From an uncultured Desulfovibrio sp. (GTDB lineage: Bacteria > Desulfobacterota > Desulfovibrionia > Desulfovibrionales > Desulfovibrionaceae), in the NCBI RefSeq assembly GCF_944324525.1, contig NZ_CALUWS010000005.1:27514-91513 (forward strand): a DNA stretch of 64,000 nt. Direction: 5' to 3'. A model generated the notes under the pieces. It saw nothing but the letters and a program-made list of their open reading frames with translations. It did no database searches and was not told the DNA's origin. Shown here piece after piece: positions 33,435 to 41,944 of the stretch. The translations under genes and the position numbers were made by a program. Each line of letters begins with the position of its first letter. The stretch's first letter is position 1.

Positions 33435-34430
33435 ATGAACTGGTCGTCGTACCTTCTGTCCCTGTGCCTGCATGCGGCATTCATCCTGCTGGTGCTGTTC
33501 TGGCCCACGTCGCCGCCGGTCAGGCTGGATTCGCCGCCGGTGATGATCAGCCTTGTGGACGGCGCGCCGGGCGGCAACCGGACCCCCTCCAACATCCTCG
33601 GCAAAATGGGCGAACCGACCAATGGGCCCCAGGACATCTCGCCGCCGGCCAAGAAGGACGAAGTGGCCCGCCGGGCCCGTCCCGAACGGGCCGAGGCCGT
33701 GCCCGTGGCCGAGGAGAAGGCCCCGCAGCCCAAGATCCCCGAGCCGCGCCAGCAGCCCAAGGAAGAAGCCGTGCCCCTGGCCCAGAAGAAGGAGCCGGAA
33801 AAGCCCAAGGAGAAACCCAGGGAAGAACCCAGGGAAAAACCGAAAGAGCCGCCCAAGGAAAAGCCCAAGGAGCAGCCTAAGGAAAAGCCGAAGGAAGAAC
33901 CCAAGGAGAAGCCCAAGGACAAGGACGCGGGCAAGGACAAGCCCAAGGAAAAGCCCAAGACCAAGCCCAAGGGCGATCCGGTCAAGGACGCGCTGGCGCA
34001 GGCCCGCCGTTCGGCTTCCTCGCGCGTGGAATCCGGCGACCGCGGCAACGCCGTGGAGCAGGCCCTGGCGCAGGCCCGCCGCAATGCGGGCGGCACGGGC
34101 GGTGGCGGCGGCGGTGAAGGCGACGGCCCCGGCGGCGGCGGACTCAACGAAGCCTATCTGGGCACGGTCATGCTGTCCGTTCGTCCCAACTGGAGCTTTG
34201 CCTCGGCCAGCCGGGCCAATATGAGCTGCGTCGTGCATATCGTCGTCAACATGCAGGGCGAAGTGCAGCAGGCCACCGTGACCCAGAGTTCCGGCAATGC
34301 CCAGTATGATGCCTCGGCGGTGAACGCCATCTGGCGCACGAGCCGCGGCGGGGAATTCCCGCCTCCGCCGTCCGCCGAGTTCACCGAGCTGGACCTTGTC
34401 TTTACGCTCAATGAAATGATGGGGCGCTGA
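33435..34430 (+). CDS. tolA: TolA-like energy transducer with Lys/Glu/Pro linker
   Basis: 331 residues. One N-terminal anchor (LLSLCLHAAFILLVLFW) is followed by a very long charged linker (about 95-185) built from KPKEKPREEP-type repeats, a Gly-rich hinge, and a TonB/TolA C-terminal domain (about 240-331; SVRPNWSFASASRANMSC, VTQSSGNAQYDASAVNAI). The linker spans the periplasm to reach Pal and TolB. The Lys-Pro-Glu linker replaces the helical Ala/Lys linker of enteric TolA and makes it TonB-like in style; operon position supports TolA. Confidence 0.9.
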   Translation: MNWSSYLLSLCLHAAFILLVLFWPTSPPVRLDSPPVMISLVDGAPGGNRTPSNILGKMGEPTNGPQDISPPAKKDEVARRARPERAEAVPVAEEKAPQPKIPEPRQQPKEEAVPLAQKKEPEKPKEKPREEPREKPKEPPKEKPKEQPKEKPKEEPKEKPKDKDAGKDKPKEKPKTKPKGDPVKDALAQARRSASSRVESGDRGNAVEQALAQARRNAGGTGGGGGGEGDGPGGGGLNEAYLGTVMLSVRPNWSFASASRANMSCVVHIVVNMQGEVQQATVTQSSGNAQYDASAVNAIWRTSRGGEFPPPPSAEFTELDLVFTLNEMMGR

Positions 34431-34476
34431 GTCGGGGCCGATCGACCGCCATGCCCCCACATCCCCCGGAGGAGAC

Positions 34477-35310
34477 ATGACACGAAATCTTCCCTTTCGC
34501 GAAAGGACGCATCCCTTCAGGCGGCGGGCCCTGGCCGGCATGTGCTTTCTGGCCCTCACGCTGACCGCGCCGCTGACGGCCGACGCGGCCGCCATCGCGG
34601 CCGCCGACCATCAGGAAGGCTATGCCGGGGTGGTGCTCGGCAAGCTCTGCGAGATCTGGACGCCGCCCGCCGATACCGGCAGCCGCATGGTGCGCGTGCG
34701 CATCAGCGTGAACGGTGACGGGAGCGTGCTGGGCTGTACGCCGACGCAGCGTTCCGGGGTCCCCGCGCTGGACAACAGCGTGTGCGAGGCGGCCAAAAAG
34801 CTCGGCAAGCTGGAGACGCCGCCCTATGCCATGCCCATCGACGTGCATCTGGCCTTCTGGAGCGGCACGCCGCGCCGCGCGCCGGCCCAGCAGGGCACCA
34901 TAATCGTCAGCCCGTCCGGGCAGGCTGTCGTGCAGACGGCCGCGCCCGCGGCTCCCGCTCCGGTGGTGGAGCCGCCCGCCGCGCCGTCCCCCGCCGCAAC
35001 GGCCGGCGGCAGCCGTATGGCGCAGGATGCCTACGCCATCCAGTTCCACGGCTATCTCAACAAGGTGGCCCGCCAGCTGCGCGAGGCCAGCTTCGTGCCG
35101 ATGGAAGCGCCGCGCGGCAGGTATTATGTGACCGTGCGGCTGACCGTCGCCAAGAACGGGGCCATCACCAATTATGAGATCGTGCAGTCCAGCGGCAATG
35201 ACCGCATCGATACCTATGTGCGTCAGGGCGTCAAGCGCGCGGGCAAGGTGACGCCGCCGCCCGCCGGGCTGGCCTCGCCCTTTGACGTGACCTTAACAAT
35301 GGTGCGTTAG
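34477..35310 (+). CDS. secreted protein with two TonB/TolA C-terminal domains
   Basis: 277 residues with a cleavable signal peptide (LAGMCFLALTLTAPLTADAAA), not a membrane anchor. Two TonB_C/TolA-III-like domains follow, at about 50-125 (RVRISVNGDGSVLGCTPTQRSG, ALDNSVCEAAKKLG) and 180-277 (VRLTVAKNGAITNYEIVQSSGN), joined by an Ala/Pro linker. It lies between tolA and tolB and would be free in the periplasm. It may compete with or bridge TolA to its partners; this role is unproven. Two extra cysteines in the first domain could form a disulfide. Confidence 0.78.
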   Translation: MTRNLPFRERTHPFRRRALAGMCFLALTLTAPLTADAAAIAAADHQEGYAGVVLGKLCEIWTPPADTGSRMVRVRISVNGDGSVLGCTPTQRSGVPALDNSVCEAAKKLGKLETPPYAMPIDVHLAFWSGTPRRAPAQQGTIIVSPSGQAVVQTAAPAAPAPVVEPPAAPSPAATAGGSRMAQDAYAIQFHGYLNKVARQLREASFVPMEAPRGRYYVTVRLTVAKNGAITNYEIVQSSGNDRIDTYVRQGVKRAGKVTPPPAGLASPFDVTLTMVR

Positions 35311-35334
35311 CCGCACCCGGAGGAAATGGCTGAT

Positions 35335-36642
35335 ATGAAACGTCTTGTTCTTCTTCTGGTTGCCCTGAGCCTGCTCACCTGGAGCGTGCCGGCCCAGGCC
35401 GCCATGCGTGTGGACATCTACGGTCCCGGTCAGAACAGCGTCAATCTGGCGCTGGCCGATCCGCTGACCGGCCCCAGCCAGCCCGCCGGCAGCATGGGGC
35501 GCGAGCTGCAGAAGCTCATCCAGCAGAACCTGAGCTTTCTGCCCTTCATGCGTCTGACCGACCCCAAGGCCGTGCTGGGGGGAACGCTGCTGCCGGGCTA
35601 TGAACCGCCGAACGTGGACTTCAAGCGCTTCCAGCTGGCGGGCTCCGACGTGGTCGTCACCACGGTCTGGCCCAATGGCGACAGCGGCACCAAGGCCGTG
35701 CAGATCCGCGCCTTCGAGACCAATACCGGCGGCCGGCTGTTCGGCAAGGAATATCCCCGCGTCTCCAGCCGCGATCTGCCGGAAGTGGCGGACCGTTTCT
35801 GCGCCGATCTGCTGGAAGTGCTGACCGGCAGCGGGGCCTTCTTCCGCTCCACGCTCGCCTTTGTGAAGAAGAGCGGCAAGCTCACCGCCGACGTCTGGAC
35901 CGTGCGTCCCACGGGCCGGGATCTGCGCAAGATCACCAATATCGGCGGCGAAGCCATGTCCCCCGCCTGGTCGCCGGACGGGCGCTTCATCGTCTTCACG
36001 CTCATCGACAAGAAGTCTCACTCCCTCGGCGTCTGGGACCGCAAGAGCGGCAAGACCCAGCGCGTGCGCTTCCCCGGCAATGTGGTCATCGGCCCCGCCT
36101 TCACGCCGGACAACAAGGTGGCCGTGGCCCTGTCCAAGGGCAAGTATCCGGTCATCTACCTCCTCAACCATTCCTTCCAGAAGGAACGGGTGCTGGAAGA
36201 GCATAACTCCATCAACGTCTCCCCGACCTTCGACAGCACGGGGACCAAGATGGCCTTCACGTCCTCGCGCATGGGCGGCCCGCAGATCTTCATGAAGGAT
36301 CTGACCTCCGGTTCCACCGTGCGCGTCAGCAAGAACGGCGGTTACAATACCGAAGCCAACCTCTCGCCCGACGGGACGCTGGTGACCTTCAGCCGCATGA
36401 CCGACTACGGCCACCGCATCTTCGTGCAGGACATGGTGACCGGCCTTGAGCGTCAGGTGACCTTCGGCCCCGGCAGCGACGAGCAGCCGTCCTTCTGCGG
36501 CGACAGCTACTTCATCGCCTTCAGTTCCAGCCGCGGCGGCACGCGCGGCATCTATCTGACCACCCGCCACGGCGGGGACGCCAAGCAGGTGCCCACCGGC
36601 GGCGGAGCCTGCTACTTCCCGCGCTGGGGCATGCCGCAATAG
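35335..36642 (+). CDS. tolB: TolB periplasmic beta-propeller protein
   Basis: 435-residue precursor with a signal peptide cleaved after PAQA. The N-terminal TolB domain (about 25-160) is followed by a six-bladed WD40-like propeller with repeats such as AMSPAWSPDGRFIVFTL, NVSPTFDSTGTKMAFTS and ANLSPDGTLVTFSR. TolB binds Pal and TolA at the outer membrane. The ATG of MKRLVLL is preferred since GGAGG is 11 bases away, whereas the ATG three codons earlier is only two bases from it. Confidence 0.94.
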   Translation: MKRLVLLLVALSLLTWSVPAQAAMRVDIYGPGQNSVNLALADPLTGPSQPAGSMGRELQKLIQQNLSFLPFMRLTDPKAVLGGTLLPGYEPPNVDFKRFQLAGSDVVVTTVWPNGDSGTKAVQIRAFETNTGGRLFGKEYPRVSSRDLPEVADRFCADLLEVLTGSGAFFRSTLAFVKKSGKLTADVWTVRPTGRDLRKITNIGGEAMSPAWSPDGRFIVFTLIDKKSHSLGVWDRKSGKTQRVRFPGNVVIGPAFTPDNKVAVALSKGKYPVIYLLNHSFQKERVLEEHNSINVSPTFDSTGTKMAFTSSRMGGPQIFMKDLTSGSTVRVSKNGGYNTEANLSPDGTLVTFSRMTDYGHRIFVQDMVTGLERQVTFGPGSDEQPSFCGDSYFIAFSSSRGGTRGIYLTTRHGGDAKQVPTGGGACYFPRWGMPQ

Positions 36643-36671
36643 CGCATCCCGGTTCGGCGTCGTACACATAT

Positions 36672-36708
36672 GCCCGGCGGCCCTGCGGCTGCCGGGCAAA
36701 ATTTTTTT
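36672..36708 (+). terminator. rho-independent terminator after tolB
   Basis: GCCCGGC.GC pairs with GC.GCCGGGC, followed by AAAATTTTTTT. pal then has its own promoter. Confidence 0.75.
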
Positions 36709-36740
36709 ACCAAAAACGGGCCCGAGGCCTGTCCCGCATC

Positions 36741-36768
36741 TTGACAAAAATCGCGCCGCATATACCAT
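36741..36768 (+). promoter_or_regulatory. sigma-70 type promoter for pal
   Basis: TTGACA followed 16 bases later by TACCAT (with an overlapping TATACC) upstream of pal and after the tolB terminator. The leader of about 80 bases ends in AGGAGG. Confidence 0.5.
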
Positions 36769-36853
36769 CCCAAAGCGAGGTCAAGGTGACCTCGTTGTGT
36801 TCAGAAAGGAAAGGTACCTTTTTTGAGTTAGAGCTGTTCAGGAGGAAAACACA

Positions 36854-37321
36854 ATGAAACGCTACGCTCTTATCCTTGCCCTGGTCATGGCCCTCGCCGC
36901 CGGTTTCGGTTGCGCCAAGAAGACGTCCGACGAAGGCGCCCTCACCGATGACATGAGCCCCGAAATGCGTGCTGCCATCCAGCAGATCACCGACGGGCGC
37001 GTGCTCTTTGCCTTCGACAAGTTTGACATCAAGCCCGAATACAAGGACATGCTGAAGGCCAAGGCCGACCTCATGAAGCAGTTCCCCTCCGTGCGCGTGC
37101 GCATCGAAGGCAACTGCGACGAACGCGGCACCCAGGAATACAACCTCGCCCTTGGCGAACGCCGCGCCCGCGCTGCTTACGAATATCTCGTGATGCTGGG
37201 CGTGAGCCCCTCTCAGCTTGAAATGATCAGCTACGGCAAGGAAAATCCGGCCGTCCAGGGCACCGGCGAAGCCGTGTGGTCCCAGAACCGCCGCGACGAC
37301 TTCACCGTGGTCGCTCACTAG
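36854..37321 (+). CDS. pal: Pal, peptidoglycan-associated OmpA-like lipoprotein
   Basis: 155-residue lipoprotein with lipobox LAAGFGC (Cys near residue 20). The OmpA-like peptidoglycan-binding domain has VLFAFDKFDIKPEYKDML, the meso-diaminopimelate-binding region EGNCDERGTQEYNLALGERRA, and ends RRDDFTVV. It anchors the outer membrane to the wall and binds TolB. It is separately terminated and promoted, so it may be expressed above the rest of the operon. Confidence 0.96.
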   Translation: MKRYALILALVMALAAGFGCAKKTSDEGALTDDMSPEMRAAIQQITDGRVLFAFDKFDIKPEYKDMLKAKADLMKQFPSVRVRIEGNCDERGTQEYNLALGERRARAAYEYLVMLGVSPSQLEMISYGKENPAVQGTGEAVWSQNRRDDFTVVAH

Positions 37322-37341
37322 GATCTGAAGCCGTAAGGCAC

Positions 37342-37371
37342 AAGGCCGTCCGCAAGGGCGGCCTTTTTTTT
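37342..37371 (+). terminator. rho-independent terminator after pal
   Basis: AAGGCCGTCC pairs with GGGCGGCCTT around GCAA, followed by eight T. Confidence 0.9.
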
Positions 37372-37466
37372 CGGCCGCGGCAAAGCCCGCTCCGGCCGCG
37401 ACATCGCGCCGTTGCGCTCTTGCATCCCGTCGCGCCGCAGGCTACATTTCGCCAGCGAGGTACGCC

Positions 37467-38435
37467 ATGAACATAGTCATCCTTGACGGCAAGCTGCTCA
37501 ATCCCGGCGACGTGGACTGGGGTCCGATCGAAGCGCTGGGCAATCTCAAAGTCTATGACGACAGCACGGTGGAGCAGGTCCCCCAGCGGGCCGCCGGGGC
37601 CGATGTCGTGCTCATCAACAAGGTTCCGCTGCGCCGTGAGACGCTGGAGCGCCTCCCCGACGTGAAGATGGTCGGCGTGGTGGCCACGGGCTATGACGTG
37701 GTGGATATAGATGCCTTCGCCGAACGCAATATCCCGGTGTGCAACGTGGTGGCCTACGGCGTCAACGATGTGGCGCAGCATGTCATGGCCCTCCTGCTGG
37801 AGCTCTGCCATCGGACGAGCGCGCACACCCGCAGCATCTGCAGCGGCGAATGGACCGACGGCGGCGAATGGTGCTACTGGATGCACACGCCCGTCTGCCT
37901 CGAAGGCATGACGCTGGGCCTTGTGGGGTACGGCAACATCGGGCGGCGCGTGGGCGAGCTGGGGCACGCCTTCGGCATGAAGGTGCTGGCCAACCGGCGC
38001 AATCCCAAGAACCCGCCGTCCTACGCCCCCTTCTCCTTCGCGACGCTGGATCAGGTGCTGAGCCAGTCGGATGTGGTGTCCCTGCACTGCCCGCTGACCG
38101 AGACCACGCGGGGCCTCATCAACAAGAAGAGCCTCGCGAAGATGAAGCGCGGCGCCATCCTGCTCAACGCCGCCCGCGGGCCGCTGGTCAACGAGGATGA
38201 CGTGGCCGCCGCCCTGCATTCGGGCCAGCTTGGCGGCTACGGCGCGGACGTCATGGTCAGCGAGCCGCCTGTCCGGGACAACCCCCTCTTTTCCACGCCC
38301 AATACCCTGCTGACGCCGCATATGGCCTGGGCAACGGTGCGGGCCCGTCAGAACATCATCAATCTGACCGCGGAAAATATCCTGCGCTGGAAGGAAGGCA
38401 CGCCCATCAACGTGGTCAACGCCGTAAAAGGCTAG
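37467..38435 (+). CDS. D-2-hydroxyacid dehydrogenase, hydroxypyruvate-reductase type
   Basis: 322-residue NAD(P)-dependent dehydrogenase. The nucleotide-binding motif is GLVGYGNIGRRVGEL (about 150-165). Catalytic residues are Arg in LLNAARGPLVNE, Glu in DVMVSEPP and His in LLTPHMAW. The sequence resembles glycerate dehydrogenases (HprA), which interconvert hydroxypyruvate and D-glycerate, but exact substrate is not certain. It precedes an amidohydrolase gene on the same strand. Confidence 0.88.
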   Translation: MNIVILDGKLLNPGDVDWGPIEALGNLKVYDDSTVEQVPQRAAGADVVLINKVPLRRETLERLPDVKMVGVVATGYDVVDIDAFAERNIPVCNVVAYGVNDVAQHVMALLLELCHRTSAHTRSICSGEWTDGGEWCYWMHTPVCLEGMTLGLVGYGNIGRRVGELGHAFGMKVLANRRNPKNPPSYAPFSFATLDQVLSQSDVVSLHCPLTETTRGLINKKSLAKMKRGAILLNAARGPLVNEDDVAAALHSGQLGGYGADVMVSEPPVRDNPLFSTPNTLLTPHMAWATVRARQNIINLTAENILRWKEGTPINVVNAVKG

Positions 38436-38517
38436 CAGCCTCCTCCCGCCGCGCCCGGAAGACGCCCGCCGGCATGCTCCGGCGGGCCAGGGCGGCGTCC
38501 GTCCCCGGTGACAGCCC

Positions 38518-39312
38518 ATGCGTATCGACATCCATACCCACGCCTTCCATCCGAAGATCGCGGCAAAGGCCGTGGCGCATCTCAACGAAGCCTATGACCT
38601 CCGCTGCGAGGGCGACGGCACGGTGGAACACCTGCTGGCCTGCGAGCGGGCCGCGGGCATGGATCGCTGTGTGGTGCTCTGCGCCGCCACCACGCCCGCG
38701 CAGGTCATCCCCGCCAACAACTACGCCCGCGAACTCCAGCGTACCCACCCCGAGATCATCGGTTTCGGCACCCTGCATCCCGCCTACGCCCGCTGGGAGG
38801 AAGAACTCCACAGCATGGAGCGCGGCGGTTTGCGCGGCATCAAGCTGCATCCCGATTTCCAGGGGTTCCGGCTGGACGACCCGCGCCTGCTGCCCATGTT
38901 CGAGGCCGCCCAGGGCCGCTTCCTTTTCGAGCTGCATATCGGCAGCGCCCAGCCCGCAAGCTCCGCCCCCTCCAGCCCGCAGCAGCTCGCGGCCATCGCC
39001 CGCGCCTTCCCCGGCCTGACGCTCATCGCCGGGCACTTCGGCGGCTATCTCATGTGGGATATGGCCATAGATGCGCTGGCCGGGCTTGATAACGTCTGGT
39101 TCGATACCTCAAGCACCAGTCCCTTCGTCACGCCCCATCTGTTGCGGCGGCTGCTGGACGCCCACCCGCTGGAGCGCTTCCTCTTCGGCAGCGACTGGCC
39201 CCTTTACGATCCCGCCGAGGAACAACGGCGGCTGCAACGCATCGGCGGCCTCTCCGACAACGCCCTGGAACGCATCCTTACCAACGCCGAACAACTGCCC
39301 GGCCTGCTTTGA
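38518..39312 (+). CDS. amidohydrolase-2 family metal-dependent hydrolase
   Basis: 264-residue TIM-barrel hydrolase of the amidohydrolase_2 (decarboxylase-like) group. Motifs are RIDIHTHAFHP at the N-terminus, GIKLHPDFQGF, TLIAGHFGG and FLFGSDWPLYDP. Members hydrolyse or decarboxylate aromatic or lactone substrates; the substrate here is unknown. The family B-like palindrome begins 26 bases after the stop. Confidence 0.82.
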   Translation: MRIDIHTHAFHPKIAAKAVAHLNEAYDLRCEGDGTVEHLLACERAAGMDRCVVLCAATTPAQVIPANNYARELQRTHPEIIGFGTLHPAYARWEEELHSMERGGLRGIKLHPDFQGFRLDDPRLLPMFEAAQGRFLFELHIGSAQPASSAPSSPQQLAAIARAFPGLTLIAGHFGGYLMWDMAIDALAGLDNVWFDTSSTSPFVTPHLLRRLLDAHPLERFLFGSDWPLYDPAEEQRRLQRIGGLSDNALERILTNAEQLPGLL

Positions 39313-39338
39313 TGCTGCCGTGTCCATGTATTTTTTTG

Positions 39339-39420
39339 TTGAGGGGGGAAGGAAGGGGATTTGCTAGCGCCCAAATCCCCTTCCTTCCCCCCTCAATCTC
39401 CCCCCATCCTTCCCCAAACG
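39339..39420 (+). repeat. G-rich perfect palindrome with C-rich box
   Basis: Perfect 25-base arms (39339-39363 and 39372-39396; core GGGGGGAAGGAAGGGGATTTG) with an eight-base loop. The family B box CCCCCCATCCTTCCCC and ACGCGCTTT follow. There are no terminal repeats. A family A copy is attached directly. Confidence 0.85.
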
Positions 39421-39425
39421 CGCTT

Positions 39426-39516
39426 TAGAGCGTTTCACCTTTGAAAAAGGTGAAACGCGAGGCGTCGACACAACGCCGTCCGGCCGAAACCAAGTGGAAA
39501 AACAGCATTTTTTCAT
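39426..39516 (+). repeat. family A hairpin repeat (copy 6)
   Basis: Opens with TAGAGCGTTTCACCTTTG and the full complementary arm AAGGTGAAACGC. The second hairpin is altered (GGCGTCGACACAACGCC) and the third reads TGGAAAAACAGCATTTTTTCA. The last hairpin is missing. Confidence 0.85.
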
Positions 39517-39584
39517 GCCGGGGAGGGCGTGACAGGCGCGCGATGCCTTGCGGGGCCGCGTCGCCATGCGCTGACCCAAGCAAA

Positions 39585-39665
39585 AGTTTTGGGAAGGGAG
39601 TGGGGGAGCGCGAGGGGGCGAGGGAGAACCGTTTTGCAAAACGGTTTCCCTCGCCCCCTCGCAAT
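39585..39665 (-). repeat. G-rich near-perfect palindrome with C-rich box (inverted)
   Basis: Arms of about 27 bases at 39610-39637 and 39637-39662 (core GCGAGGGGGCGAGGGA and GAACCGTTTTGC) differ by one inserted base. The inverted box AAGTTTTGGGAAGGGAGTGG precedes it. It lies just upstream of the SRP RNA gene. Confidence 0.8.
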
Positions 39666-39675
39666 ATCTCCCGGC

Positions 39676-39704
39676 TTGACGAGGGGCGTTTTTCCGGCTA
39701 GAGA
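39676..39704 (+). promoter_or_regulatory. possible promoter of the SRP RNA gene
   Basis: TTGACG and TAGAGA are 17 bases apart directly before the RNA. The -10 is weak and the start would fall at about 39711. Confidence 0.4.
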
Positions 39705-39797
39705 GGGGACAGGTCGGACGGCGGCAGCACTGCCAACCCCGTCAGGTTCGAAAGAAAGCAGCGGTAACAGATGTTGCCGGGTGTCCGGCCCCTTTTT
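39705..39797 (+). ncRNA. ffs: bacterial small signal recognition particle RNA (4.5S)
   Basis: The diagnostic domain IV core GTCAGGTTCGAAAGAAAGCAGC is present; it differs from the E. coli GTCAGGTCCGGAAGGAAGCAGC at few positions and keeps both internal loops (GTCAGG and AGCAGC sides). Flanking arms GGGGACAGGTCGGAC and GTCCGGCCCC pair to close a single rod. The RNA forms, with Ffh, the particle that brings ribosomes to the membrane. The ends are estimated from pairing. A T run and a terminator follow. Confidence 0.88.
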
Positions 39798-39800
39798 CCG

Positions 39801-39834
39801 AAGCCGTCAGCGAAGCGCGTTGACGGCTTTTTTT
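39801..39834 (+). terminator. rho-independent terminator after SRP RNA
   Basis: Perfect nine-base arms AAGCCGTCA and TGACGGCTT with an 11-base loop, followed by seven T in total. Confidence 0.85.
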
Positions 39835-39902
39835 GTAAGGATGACAGGCCGGGCGTCGCGGGGCAAGCGTTTCAGGCGCGATGGGCTGGAGGAGAAGAGT
39901 TG

Positions 39903-40745
39903 GTGTATCATCTGGCCCTGGCCTTTCGGGATGAAAACAGGAGTTATTCCCTGCATGCGGCGGCAACGCTGCTGACGGTCTGCGCGCATACGTCGGCGGC
40001 GCTGTGCGTGCATATCCTGCATGATGAGGATCTGCCGCCGCAGGGGCGGAAGGTCTTGCAGGTCGTAGCGCGGCGGAGCGGGCAGGAGATCCTTTTTCAT
40101 CCGCTGCCGCCGCTGCCGCCGGAGCTGCGTGAAAACATGCCGCCGGCCTTTGGGCCGGGGGCCTTTTACCGCTACTGGCTGCCGGAATTGCCGGAGCTGG
40201 CCGATGTGGAGCGCCTGCTCTATCTGGACTGCGACATCTGCGCCCTTATGGACGTGACGGACTTCTGGCGGGCGGCGGATGAAGCGGCGGCCGGAAATCA
40301 GGATATCGCCCTGTGGGGCGTGCGGGATGCCGCCATGTCCCTGCATCCCGACTATGCCCGGCGTATGGGCCTGCGCCCGTCGGCCTGCCTTAATTCCGGG
40401 GTGCTCCTGCTGCACCTGCCGCGCCTGCGGCGTCTGCTGCCGTCCTGGATGCAGGCCATGCGGCAGGCGCTGCTTTCCTTGCCTGCTCCGTCCCTTTATC
40501 CTGATCAGGATGCCCTCAATGTGCTGTGCCGCAGGCTGCCCCATGCTCTATTGCCGGAGCGCTTCAATTATCAGATGCATGTGGCTGCCCGCTGGGAGCG
40601 GGAGCCGGGCGCGCTTGCGGGCAGGCTGCTGCATTACTGCGGCCGCAAGCCGTGGTGCGAACCGCCCTATCGTGCGGCCCAGCCTTTTCTGGCGCAGTAC
40701 GCAAGGCTTGGCGCGTGGCTGCTGGAAGAGGGGGAGGGCCGGTGA
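39903..40745 (+). CDS. family 8 glycosyltransferase
   Basis: 280-residue GT8-type sugar transferase (LPS glucosyl/galactosyltransferase-like). The metal-binding DxD is DCD in RLLYLDCDICALMDV. Other family features are AFYRYWLPELP, ACLNSGVLLLHLPRLR and LYPDQDALNVL. A GTG start is chosen because GGAGGAG is nine bases upstream; reading further upstream would run into the SRP RNA terminator. First gene of a surface-sugar island. Confidence 0.87.
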   Translation: MYHLALAFRDENRSYSLHAAATLLTVCAHTSAALCVHILHDEDLPPQGRKVLQVVARRSGQEILFHPLPPLPPELRENMPPAFGPGAFYRYWLPELPELADVERLLYLDCDICALMDVTDFWRAADEAAAGNQDIALWGVRDAAMSLHPDYARRMGLRPSACLNSGVLLLHLPRLRRLLPSWMQAMRQALLSLPAPSLYPDQDALNVLCRRLPHALLPERFNYQMHVAARWEREPGALAGRLLHYCGRKPWCEPPYRAAQPFLAQYARLGAWLLEEGEGR

Positions 40746-40823
40746 TTGCGCTTCGGCGCGTGAGGGGGTATGTTCGGCGTATCGCATGACCCTCAACCCT
40801 GCGGCGGCAAGCCGTCGGAGACC

Positions 40824-41612
40824 ATGAACATTGACAGCATTCGCGCCGCGCTGGCGCAGGACAAACCGACCATAGGCACCTGGCTGCAATTCCCTTCCTC
40901 GGAAGTGGCCGAACTGCTGGCCCGCGCGGGCTATGACTGGGTGGCCGCGGACATGGAGCACGGCACTTTCGGGCGTACCGGTCTTACGGACATTTTCCGG
41001 GCCATCGAGTGCGGCGGGGCAGCGCCCTTTGCCCGGCTGGCCGAGGCTACGCGCCTGCAGATCAAGAGCGCGCTGGAGGCCGGCGCGCAGGGCCTCATCT
41101 TTCCCATGATCGAAAGCCGTGCGCAGCTCAATGCGGCCATCAGCTGGGCGACGTATCCCGGCTATGACGACGGGCGGCTGCCCGAAGAGCCGTTGCGGGA
41201 GAACCGCGGCGTGGGCTTCTGTCGGGCCAATGCCTTCGGCACGCAAATGGAAAGCTATATGAAGGAGCGCGCCTCCCGGGTGTTCCTGGTGGCGCAGATC
41301 GAGCATATCCGCGCGGTGGAGCATCTGGAGGACATCCTGTCGCATCCGCGTCTGGACGCCATCATGGTGGGCCCCTATGACCTTTCCGGCTCCATGGGAC
41401 TGACGGCGCAGTTCGACCATCCCGATTTTCAGGCCGCCATGCGGCGCATCCATGAGGTCTGCCGCAAATATCGTCCGCTTATGGGCCTGCATATCGTGCA
41501 GCCTGATCCGGCGGAGCTGGCGCGGCAGGTGGAGCAGGGCAGCCGCTTCATCGCCTACGGCATCGATTCCGTCTTTCTCTGGAACGGGGCCAGGCGTCCC
41601 GAGGTGGCCTAG
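40824..41612 (+). CDS. HpcH/HpaI-type 2-keto-3-deoxy-sugar acid aldolase
   Basis: 262-residue class II aldolase fold that cleaves or forms 2-keto-3-deoxy acids from pyruvate and an aldehyde. Conserved parts are DWVAADMEHGTFG with the catalytic His, FARLAEATRLQIKSALEAGAQGLIFPMIES (in two halves), and metal ligands Glu in VAQIEHIRAV and Asp in MVGPYDLSGSMG. The substrate is unknown. The company of a KdsB-like gene suggests a role in sugar-acid synthesis rather than aromatic catabolism. The TAG stop lies in a family B end. Confidence 0.85.
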   Translation: MNIDSIRAALAQDKPTIGTWLQFPSSEVAELLARAGYDWVAADMEHGTFGRTGLTDIFRAIECGGAAPFARLAEATRLQIKSALEAGAQGLIFPMIESRAQLNAAISWATYPGYDDGRLPEEPLRENRGVGFCRANAFGTQMESYMKERASRVFLVAQIEHIRAVEHLEDILSHPRLDAIMVGPYDLSGSMGLTAQFDHPDFQAAMRRIHEVCRKYRPLMGLHIVQPDPAELARQVEQGSRFIAYGIDSVFLWNGARRPEVA

Positions 41613-41944
41613 GGCGTGTTAATACAAATTTTACAAGTAATTTCAATAGATAAAACAAGCAAGCTGAACATGTTCCGCATGCCTTCGGAGGGGGGCCTCG
41701 TGTCCCTACTCTTCTCCCGGTAAAAGCGCGCTGGGGAAGGGATGGGGGGCTTGGGGGGAAGGATTACGGGAACGCCTTTTTTCGCTTCGCTGCAAAAAGG
41801 CTGGGCCTCTCGCGCCGGCGGCGATCCAACGGGCGGCCCGCAGGGCCGTGCCTGTTAGGCCGTAAGGCCTTACAGGCATCGACAGCAGAGCGAGGGGTTC
41901 CCCTTCCCCCCAAACAAGTAACGAATAGTGTTAACAGGCCCTAG
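41609..41944 (+). mobile_element. family B MITE-like element (copy 4)
   Basis: Best complete copy: ends CTAGGGCGTGTTAATAC and GTGTTAACAGGCCCTAG, 336 bases. Inside are the box GCGCTGGGGAAGGGATGGGG, and a long hairpin starting GGGGGGAAGG and ending CCTTCCCCCC whose middle holds extra palindromes (GCCTTTTTTCGC..GCAAAAAGGC; GGCCGTAAGGCC). The left end forms the aldolase stop and the right CTAG is shared with family A copy 7. Confidence 0.88.
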
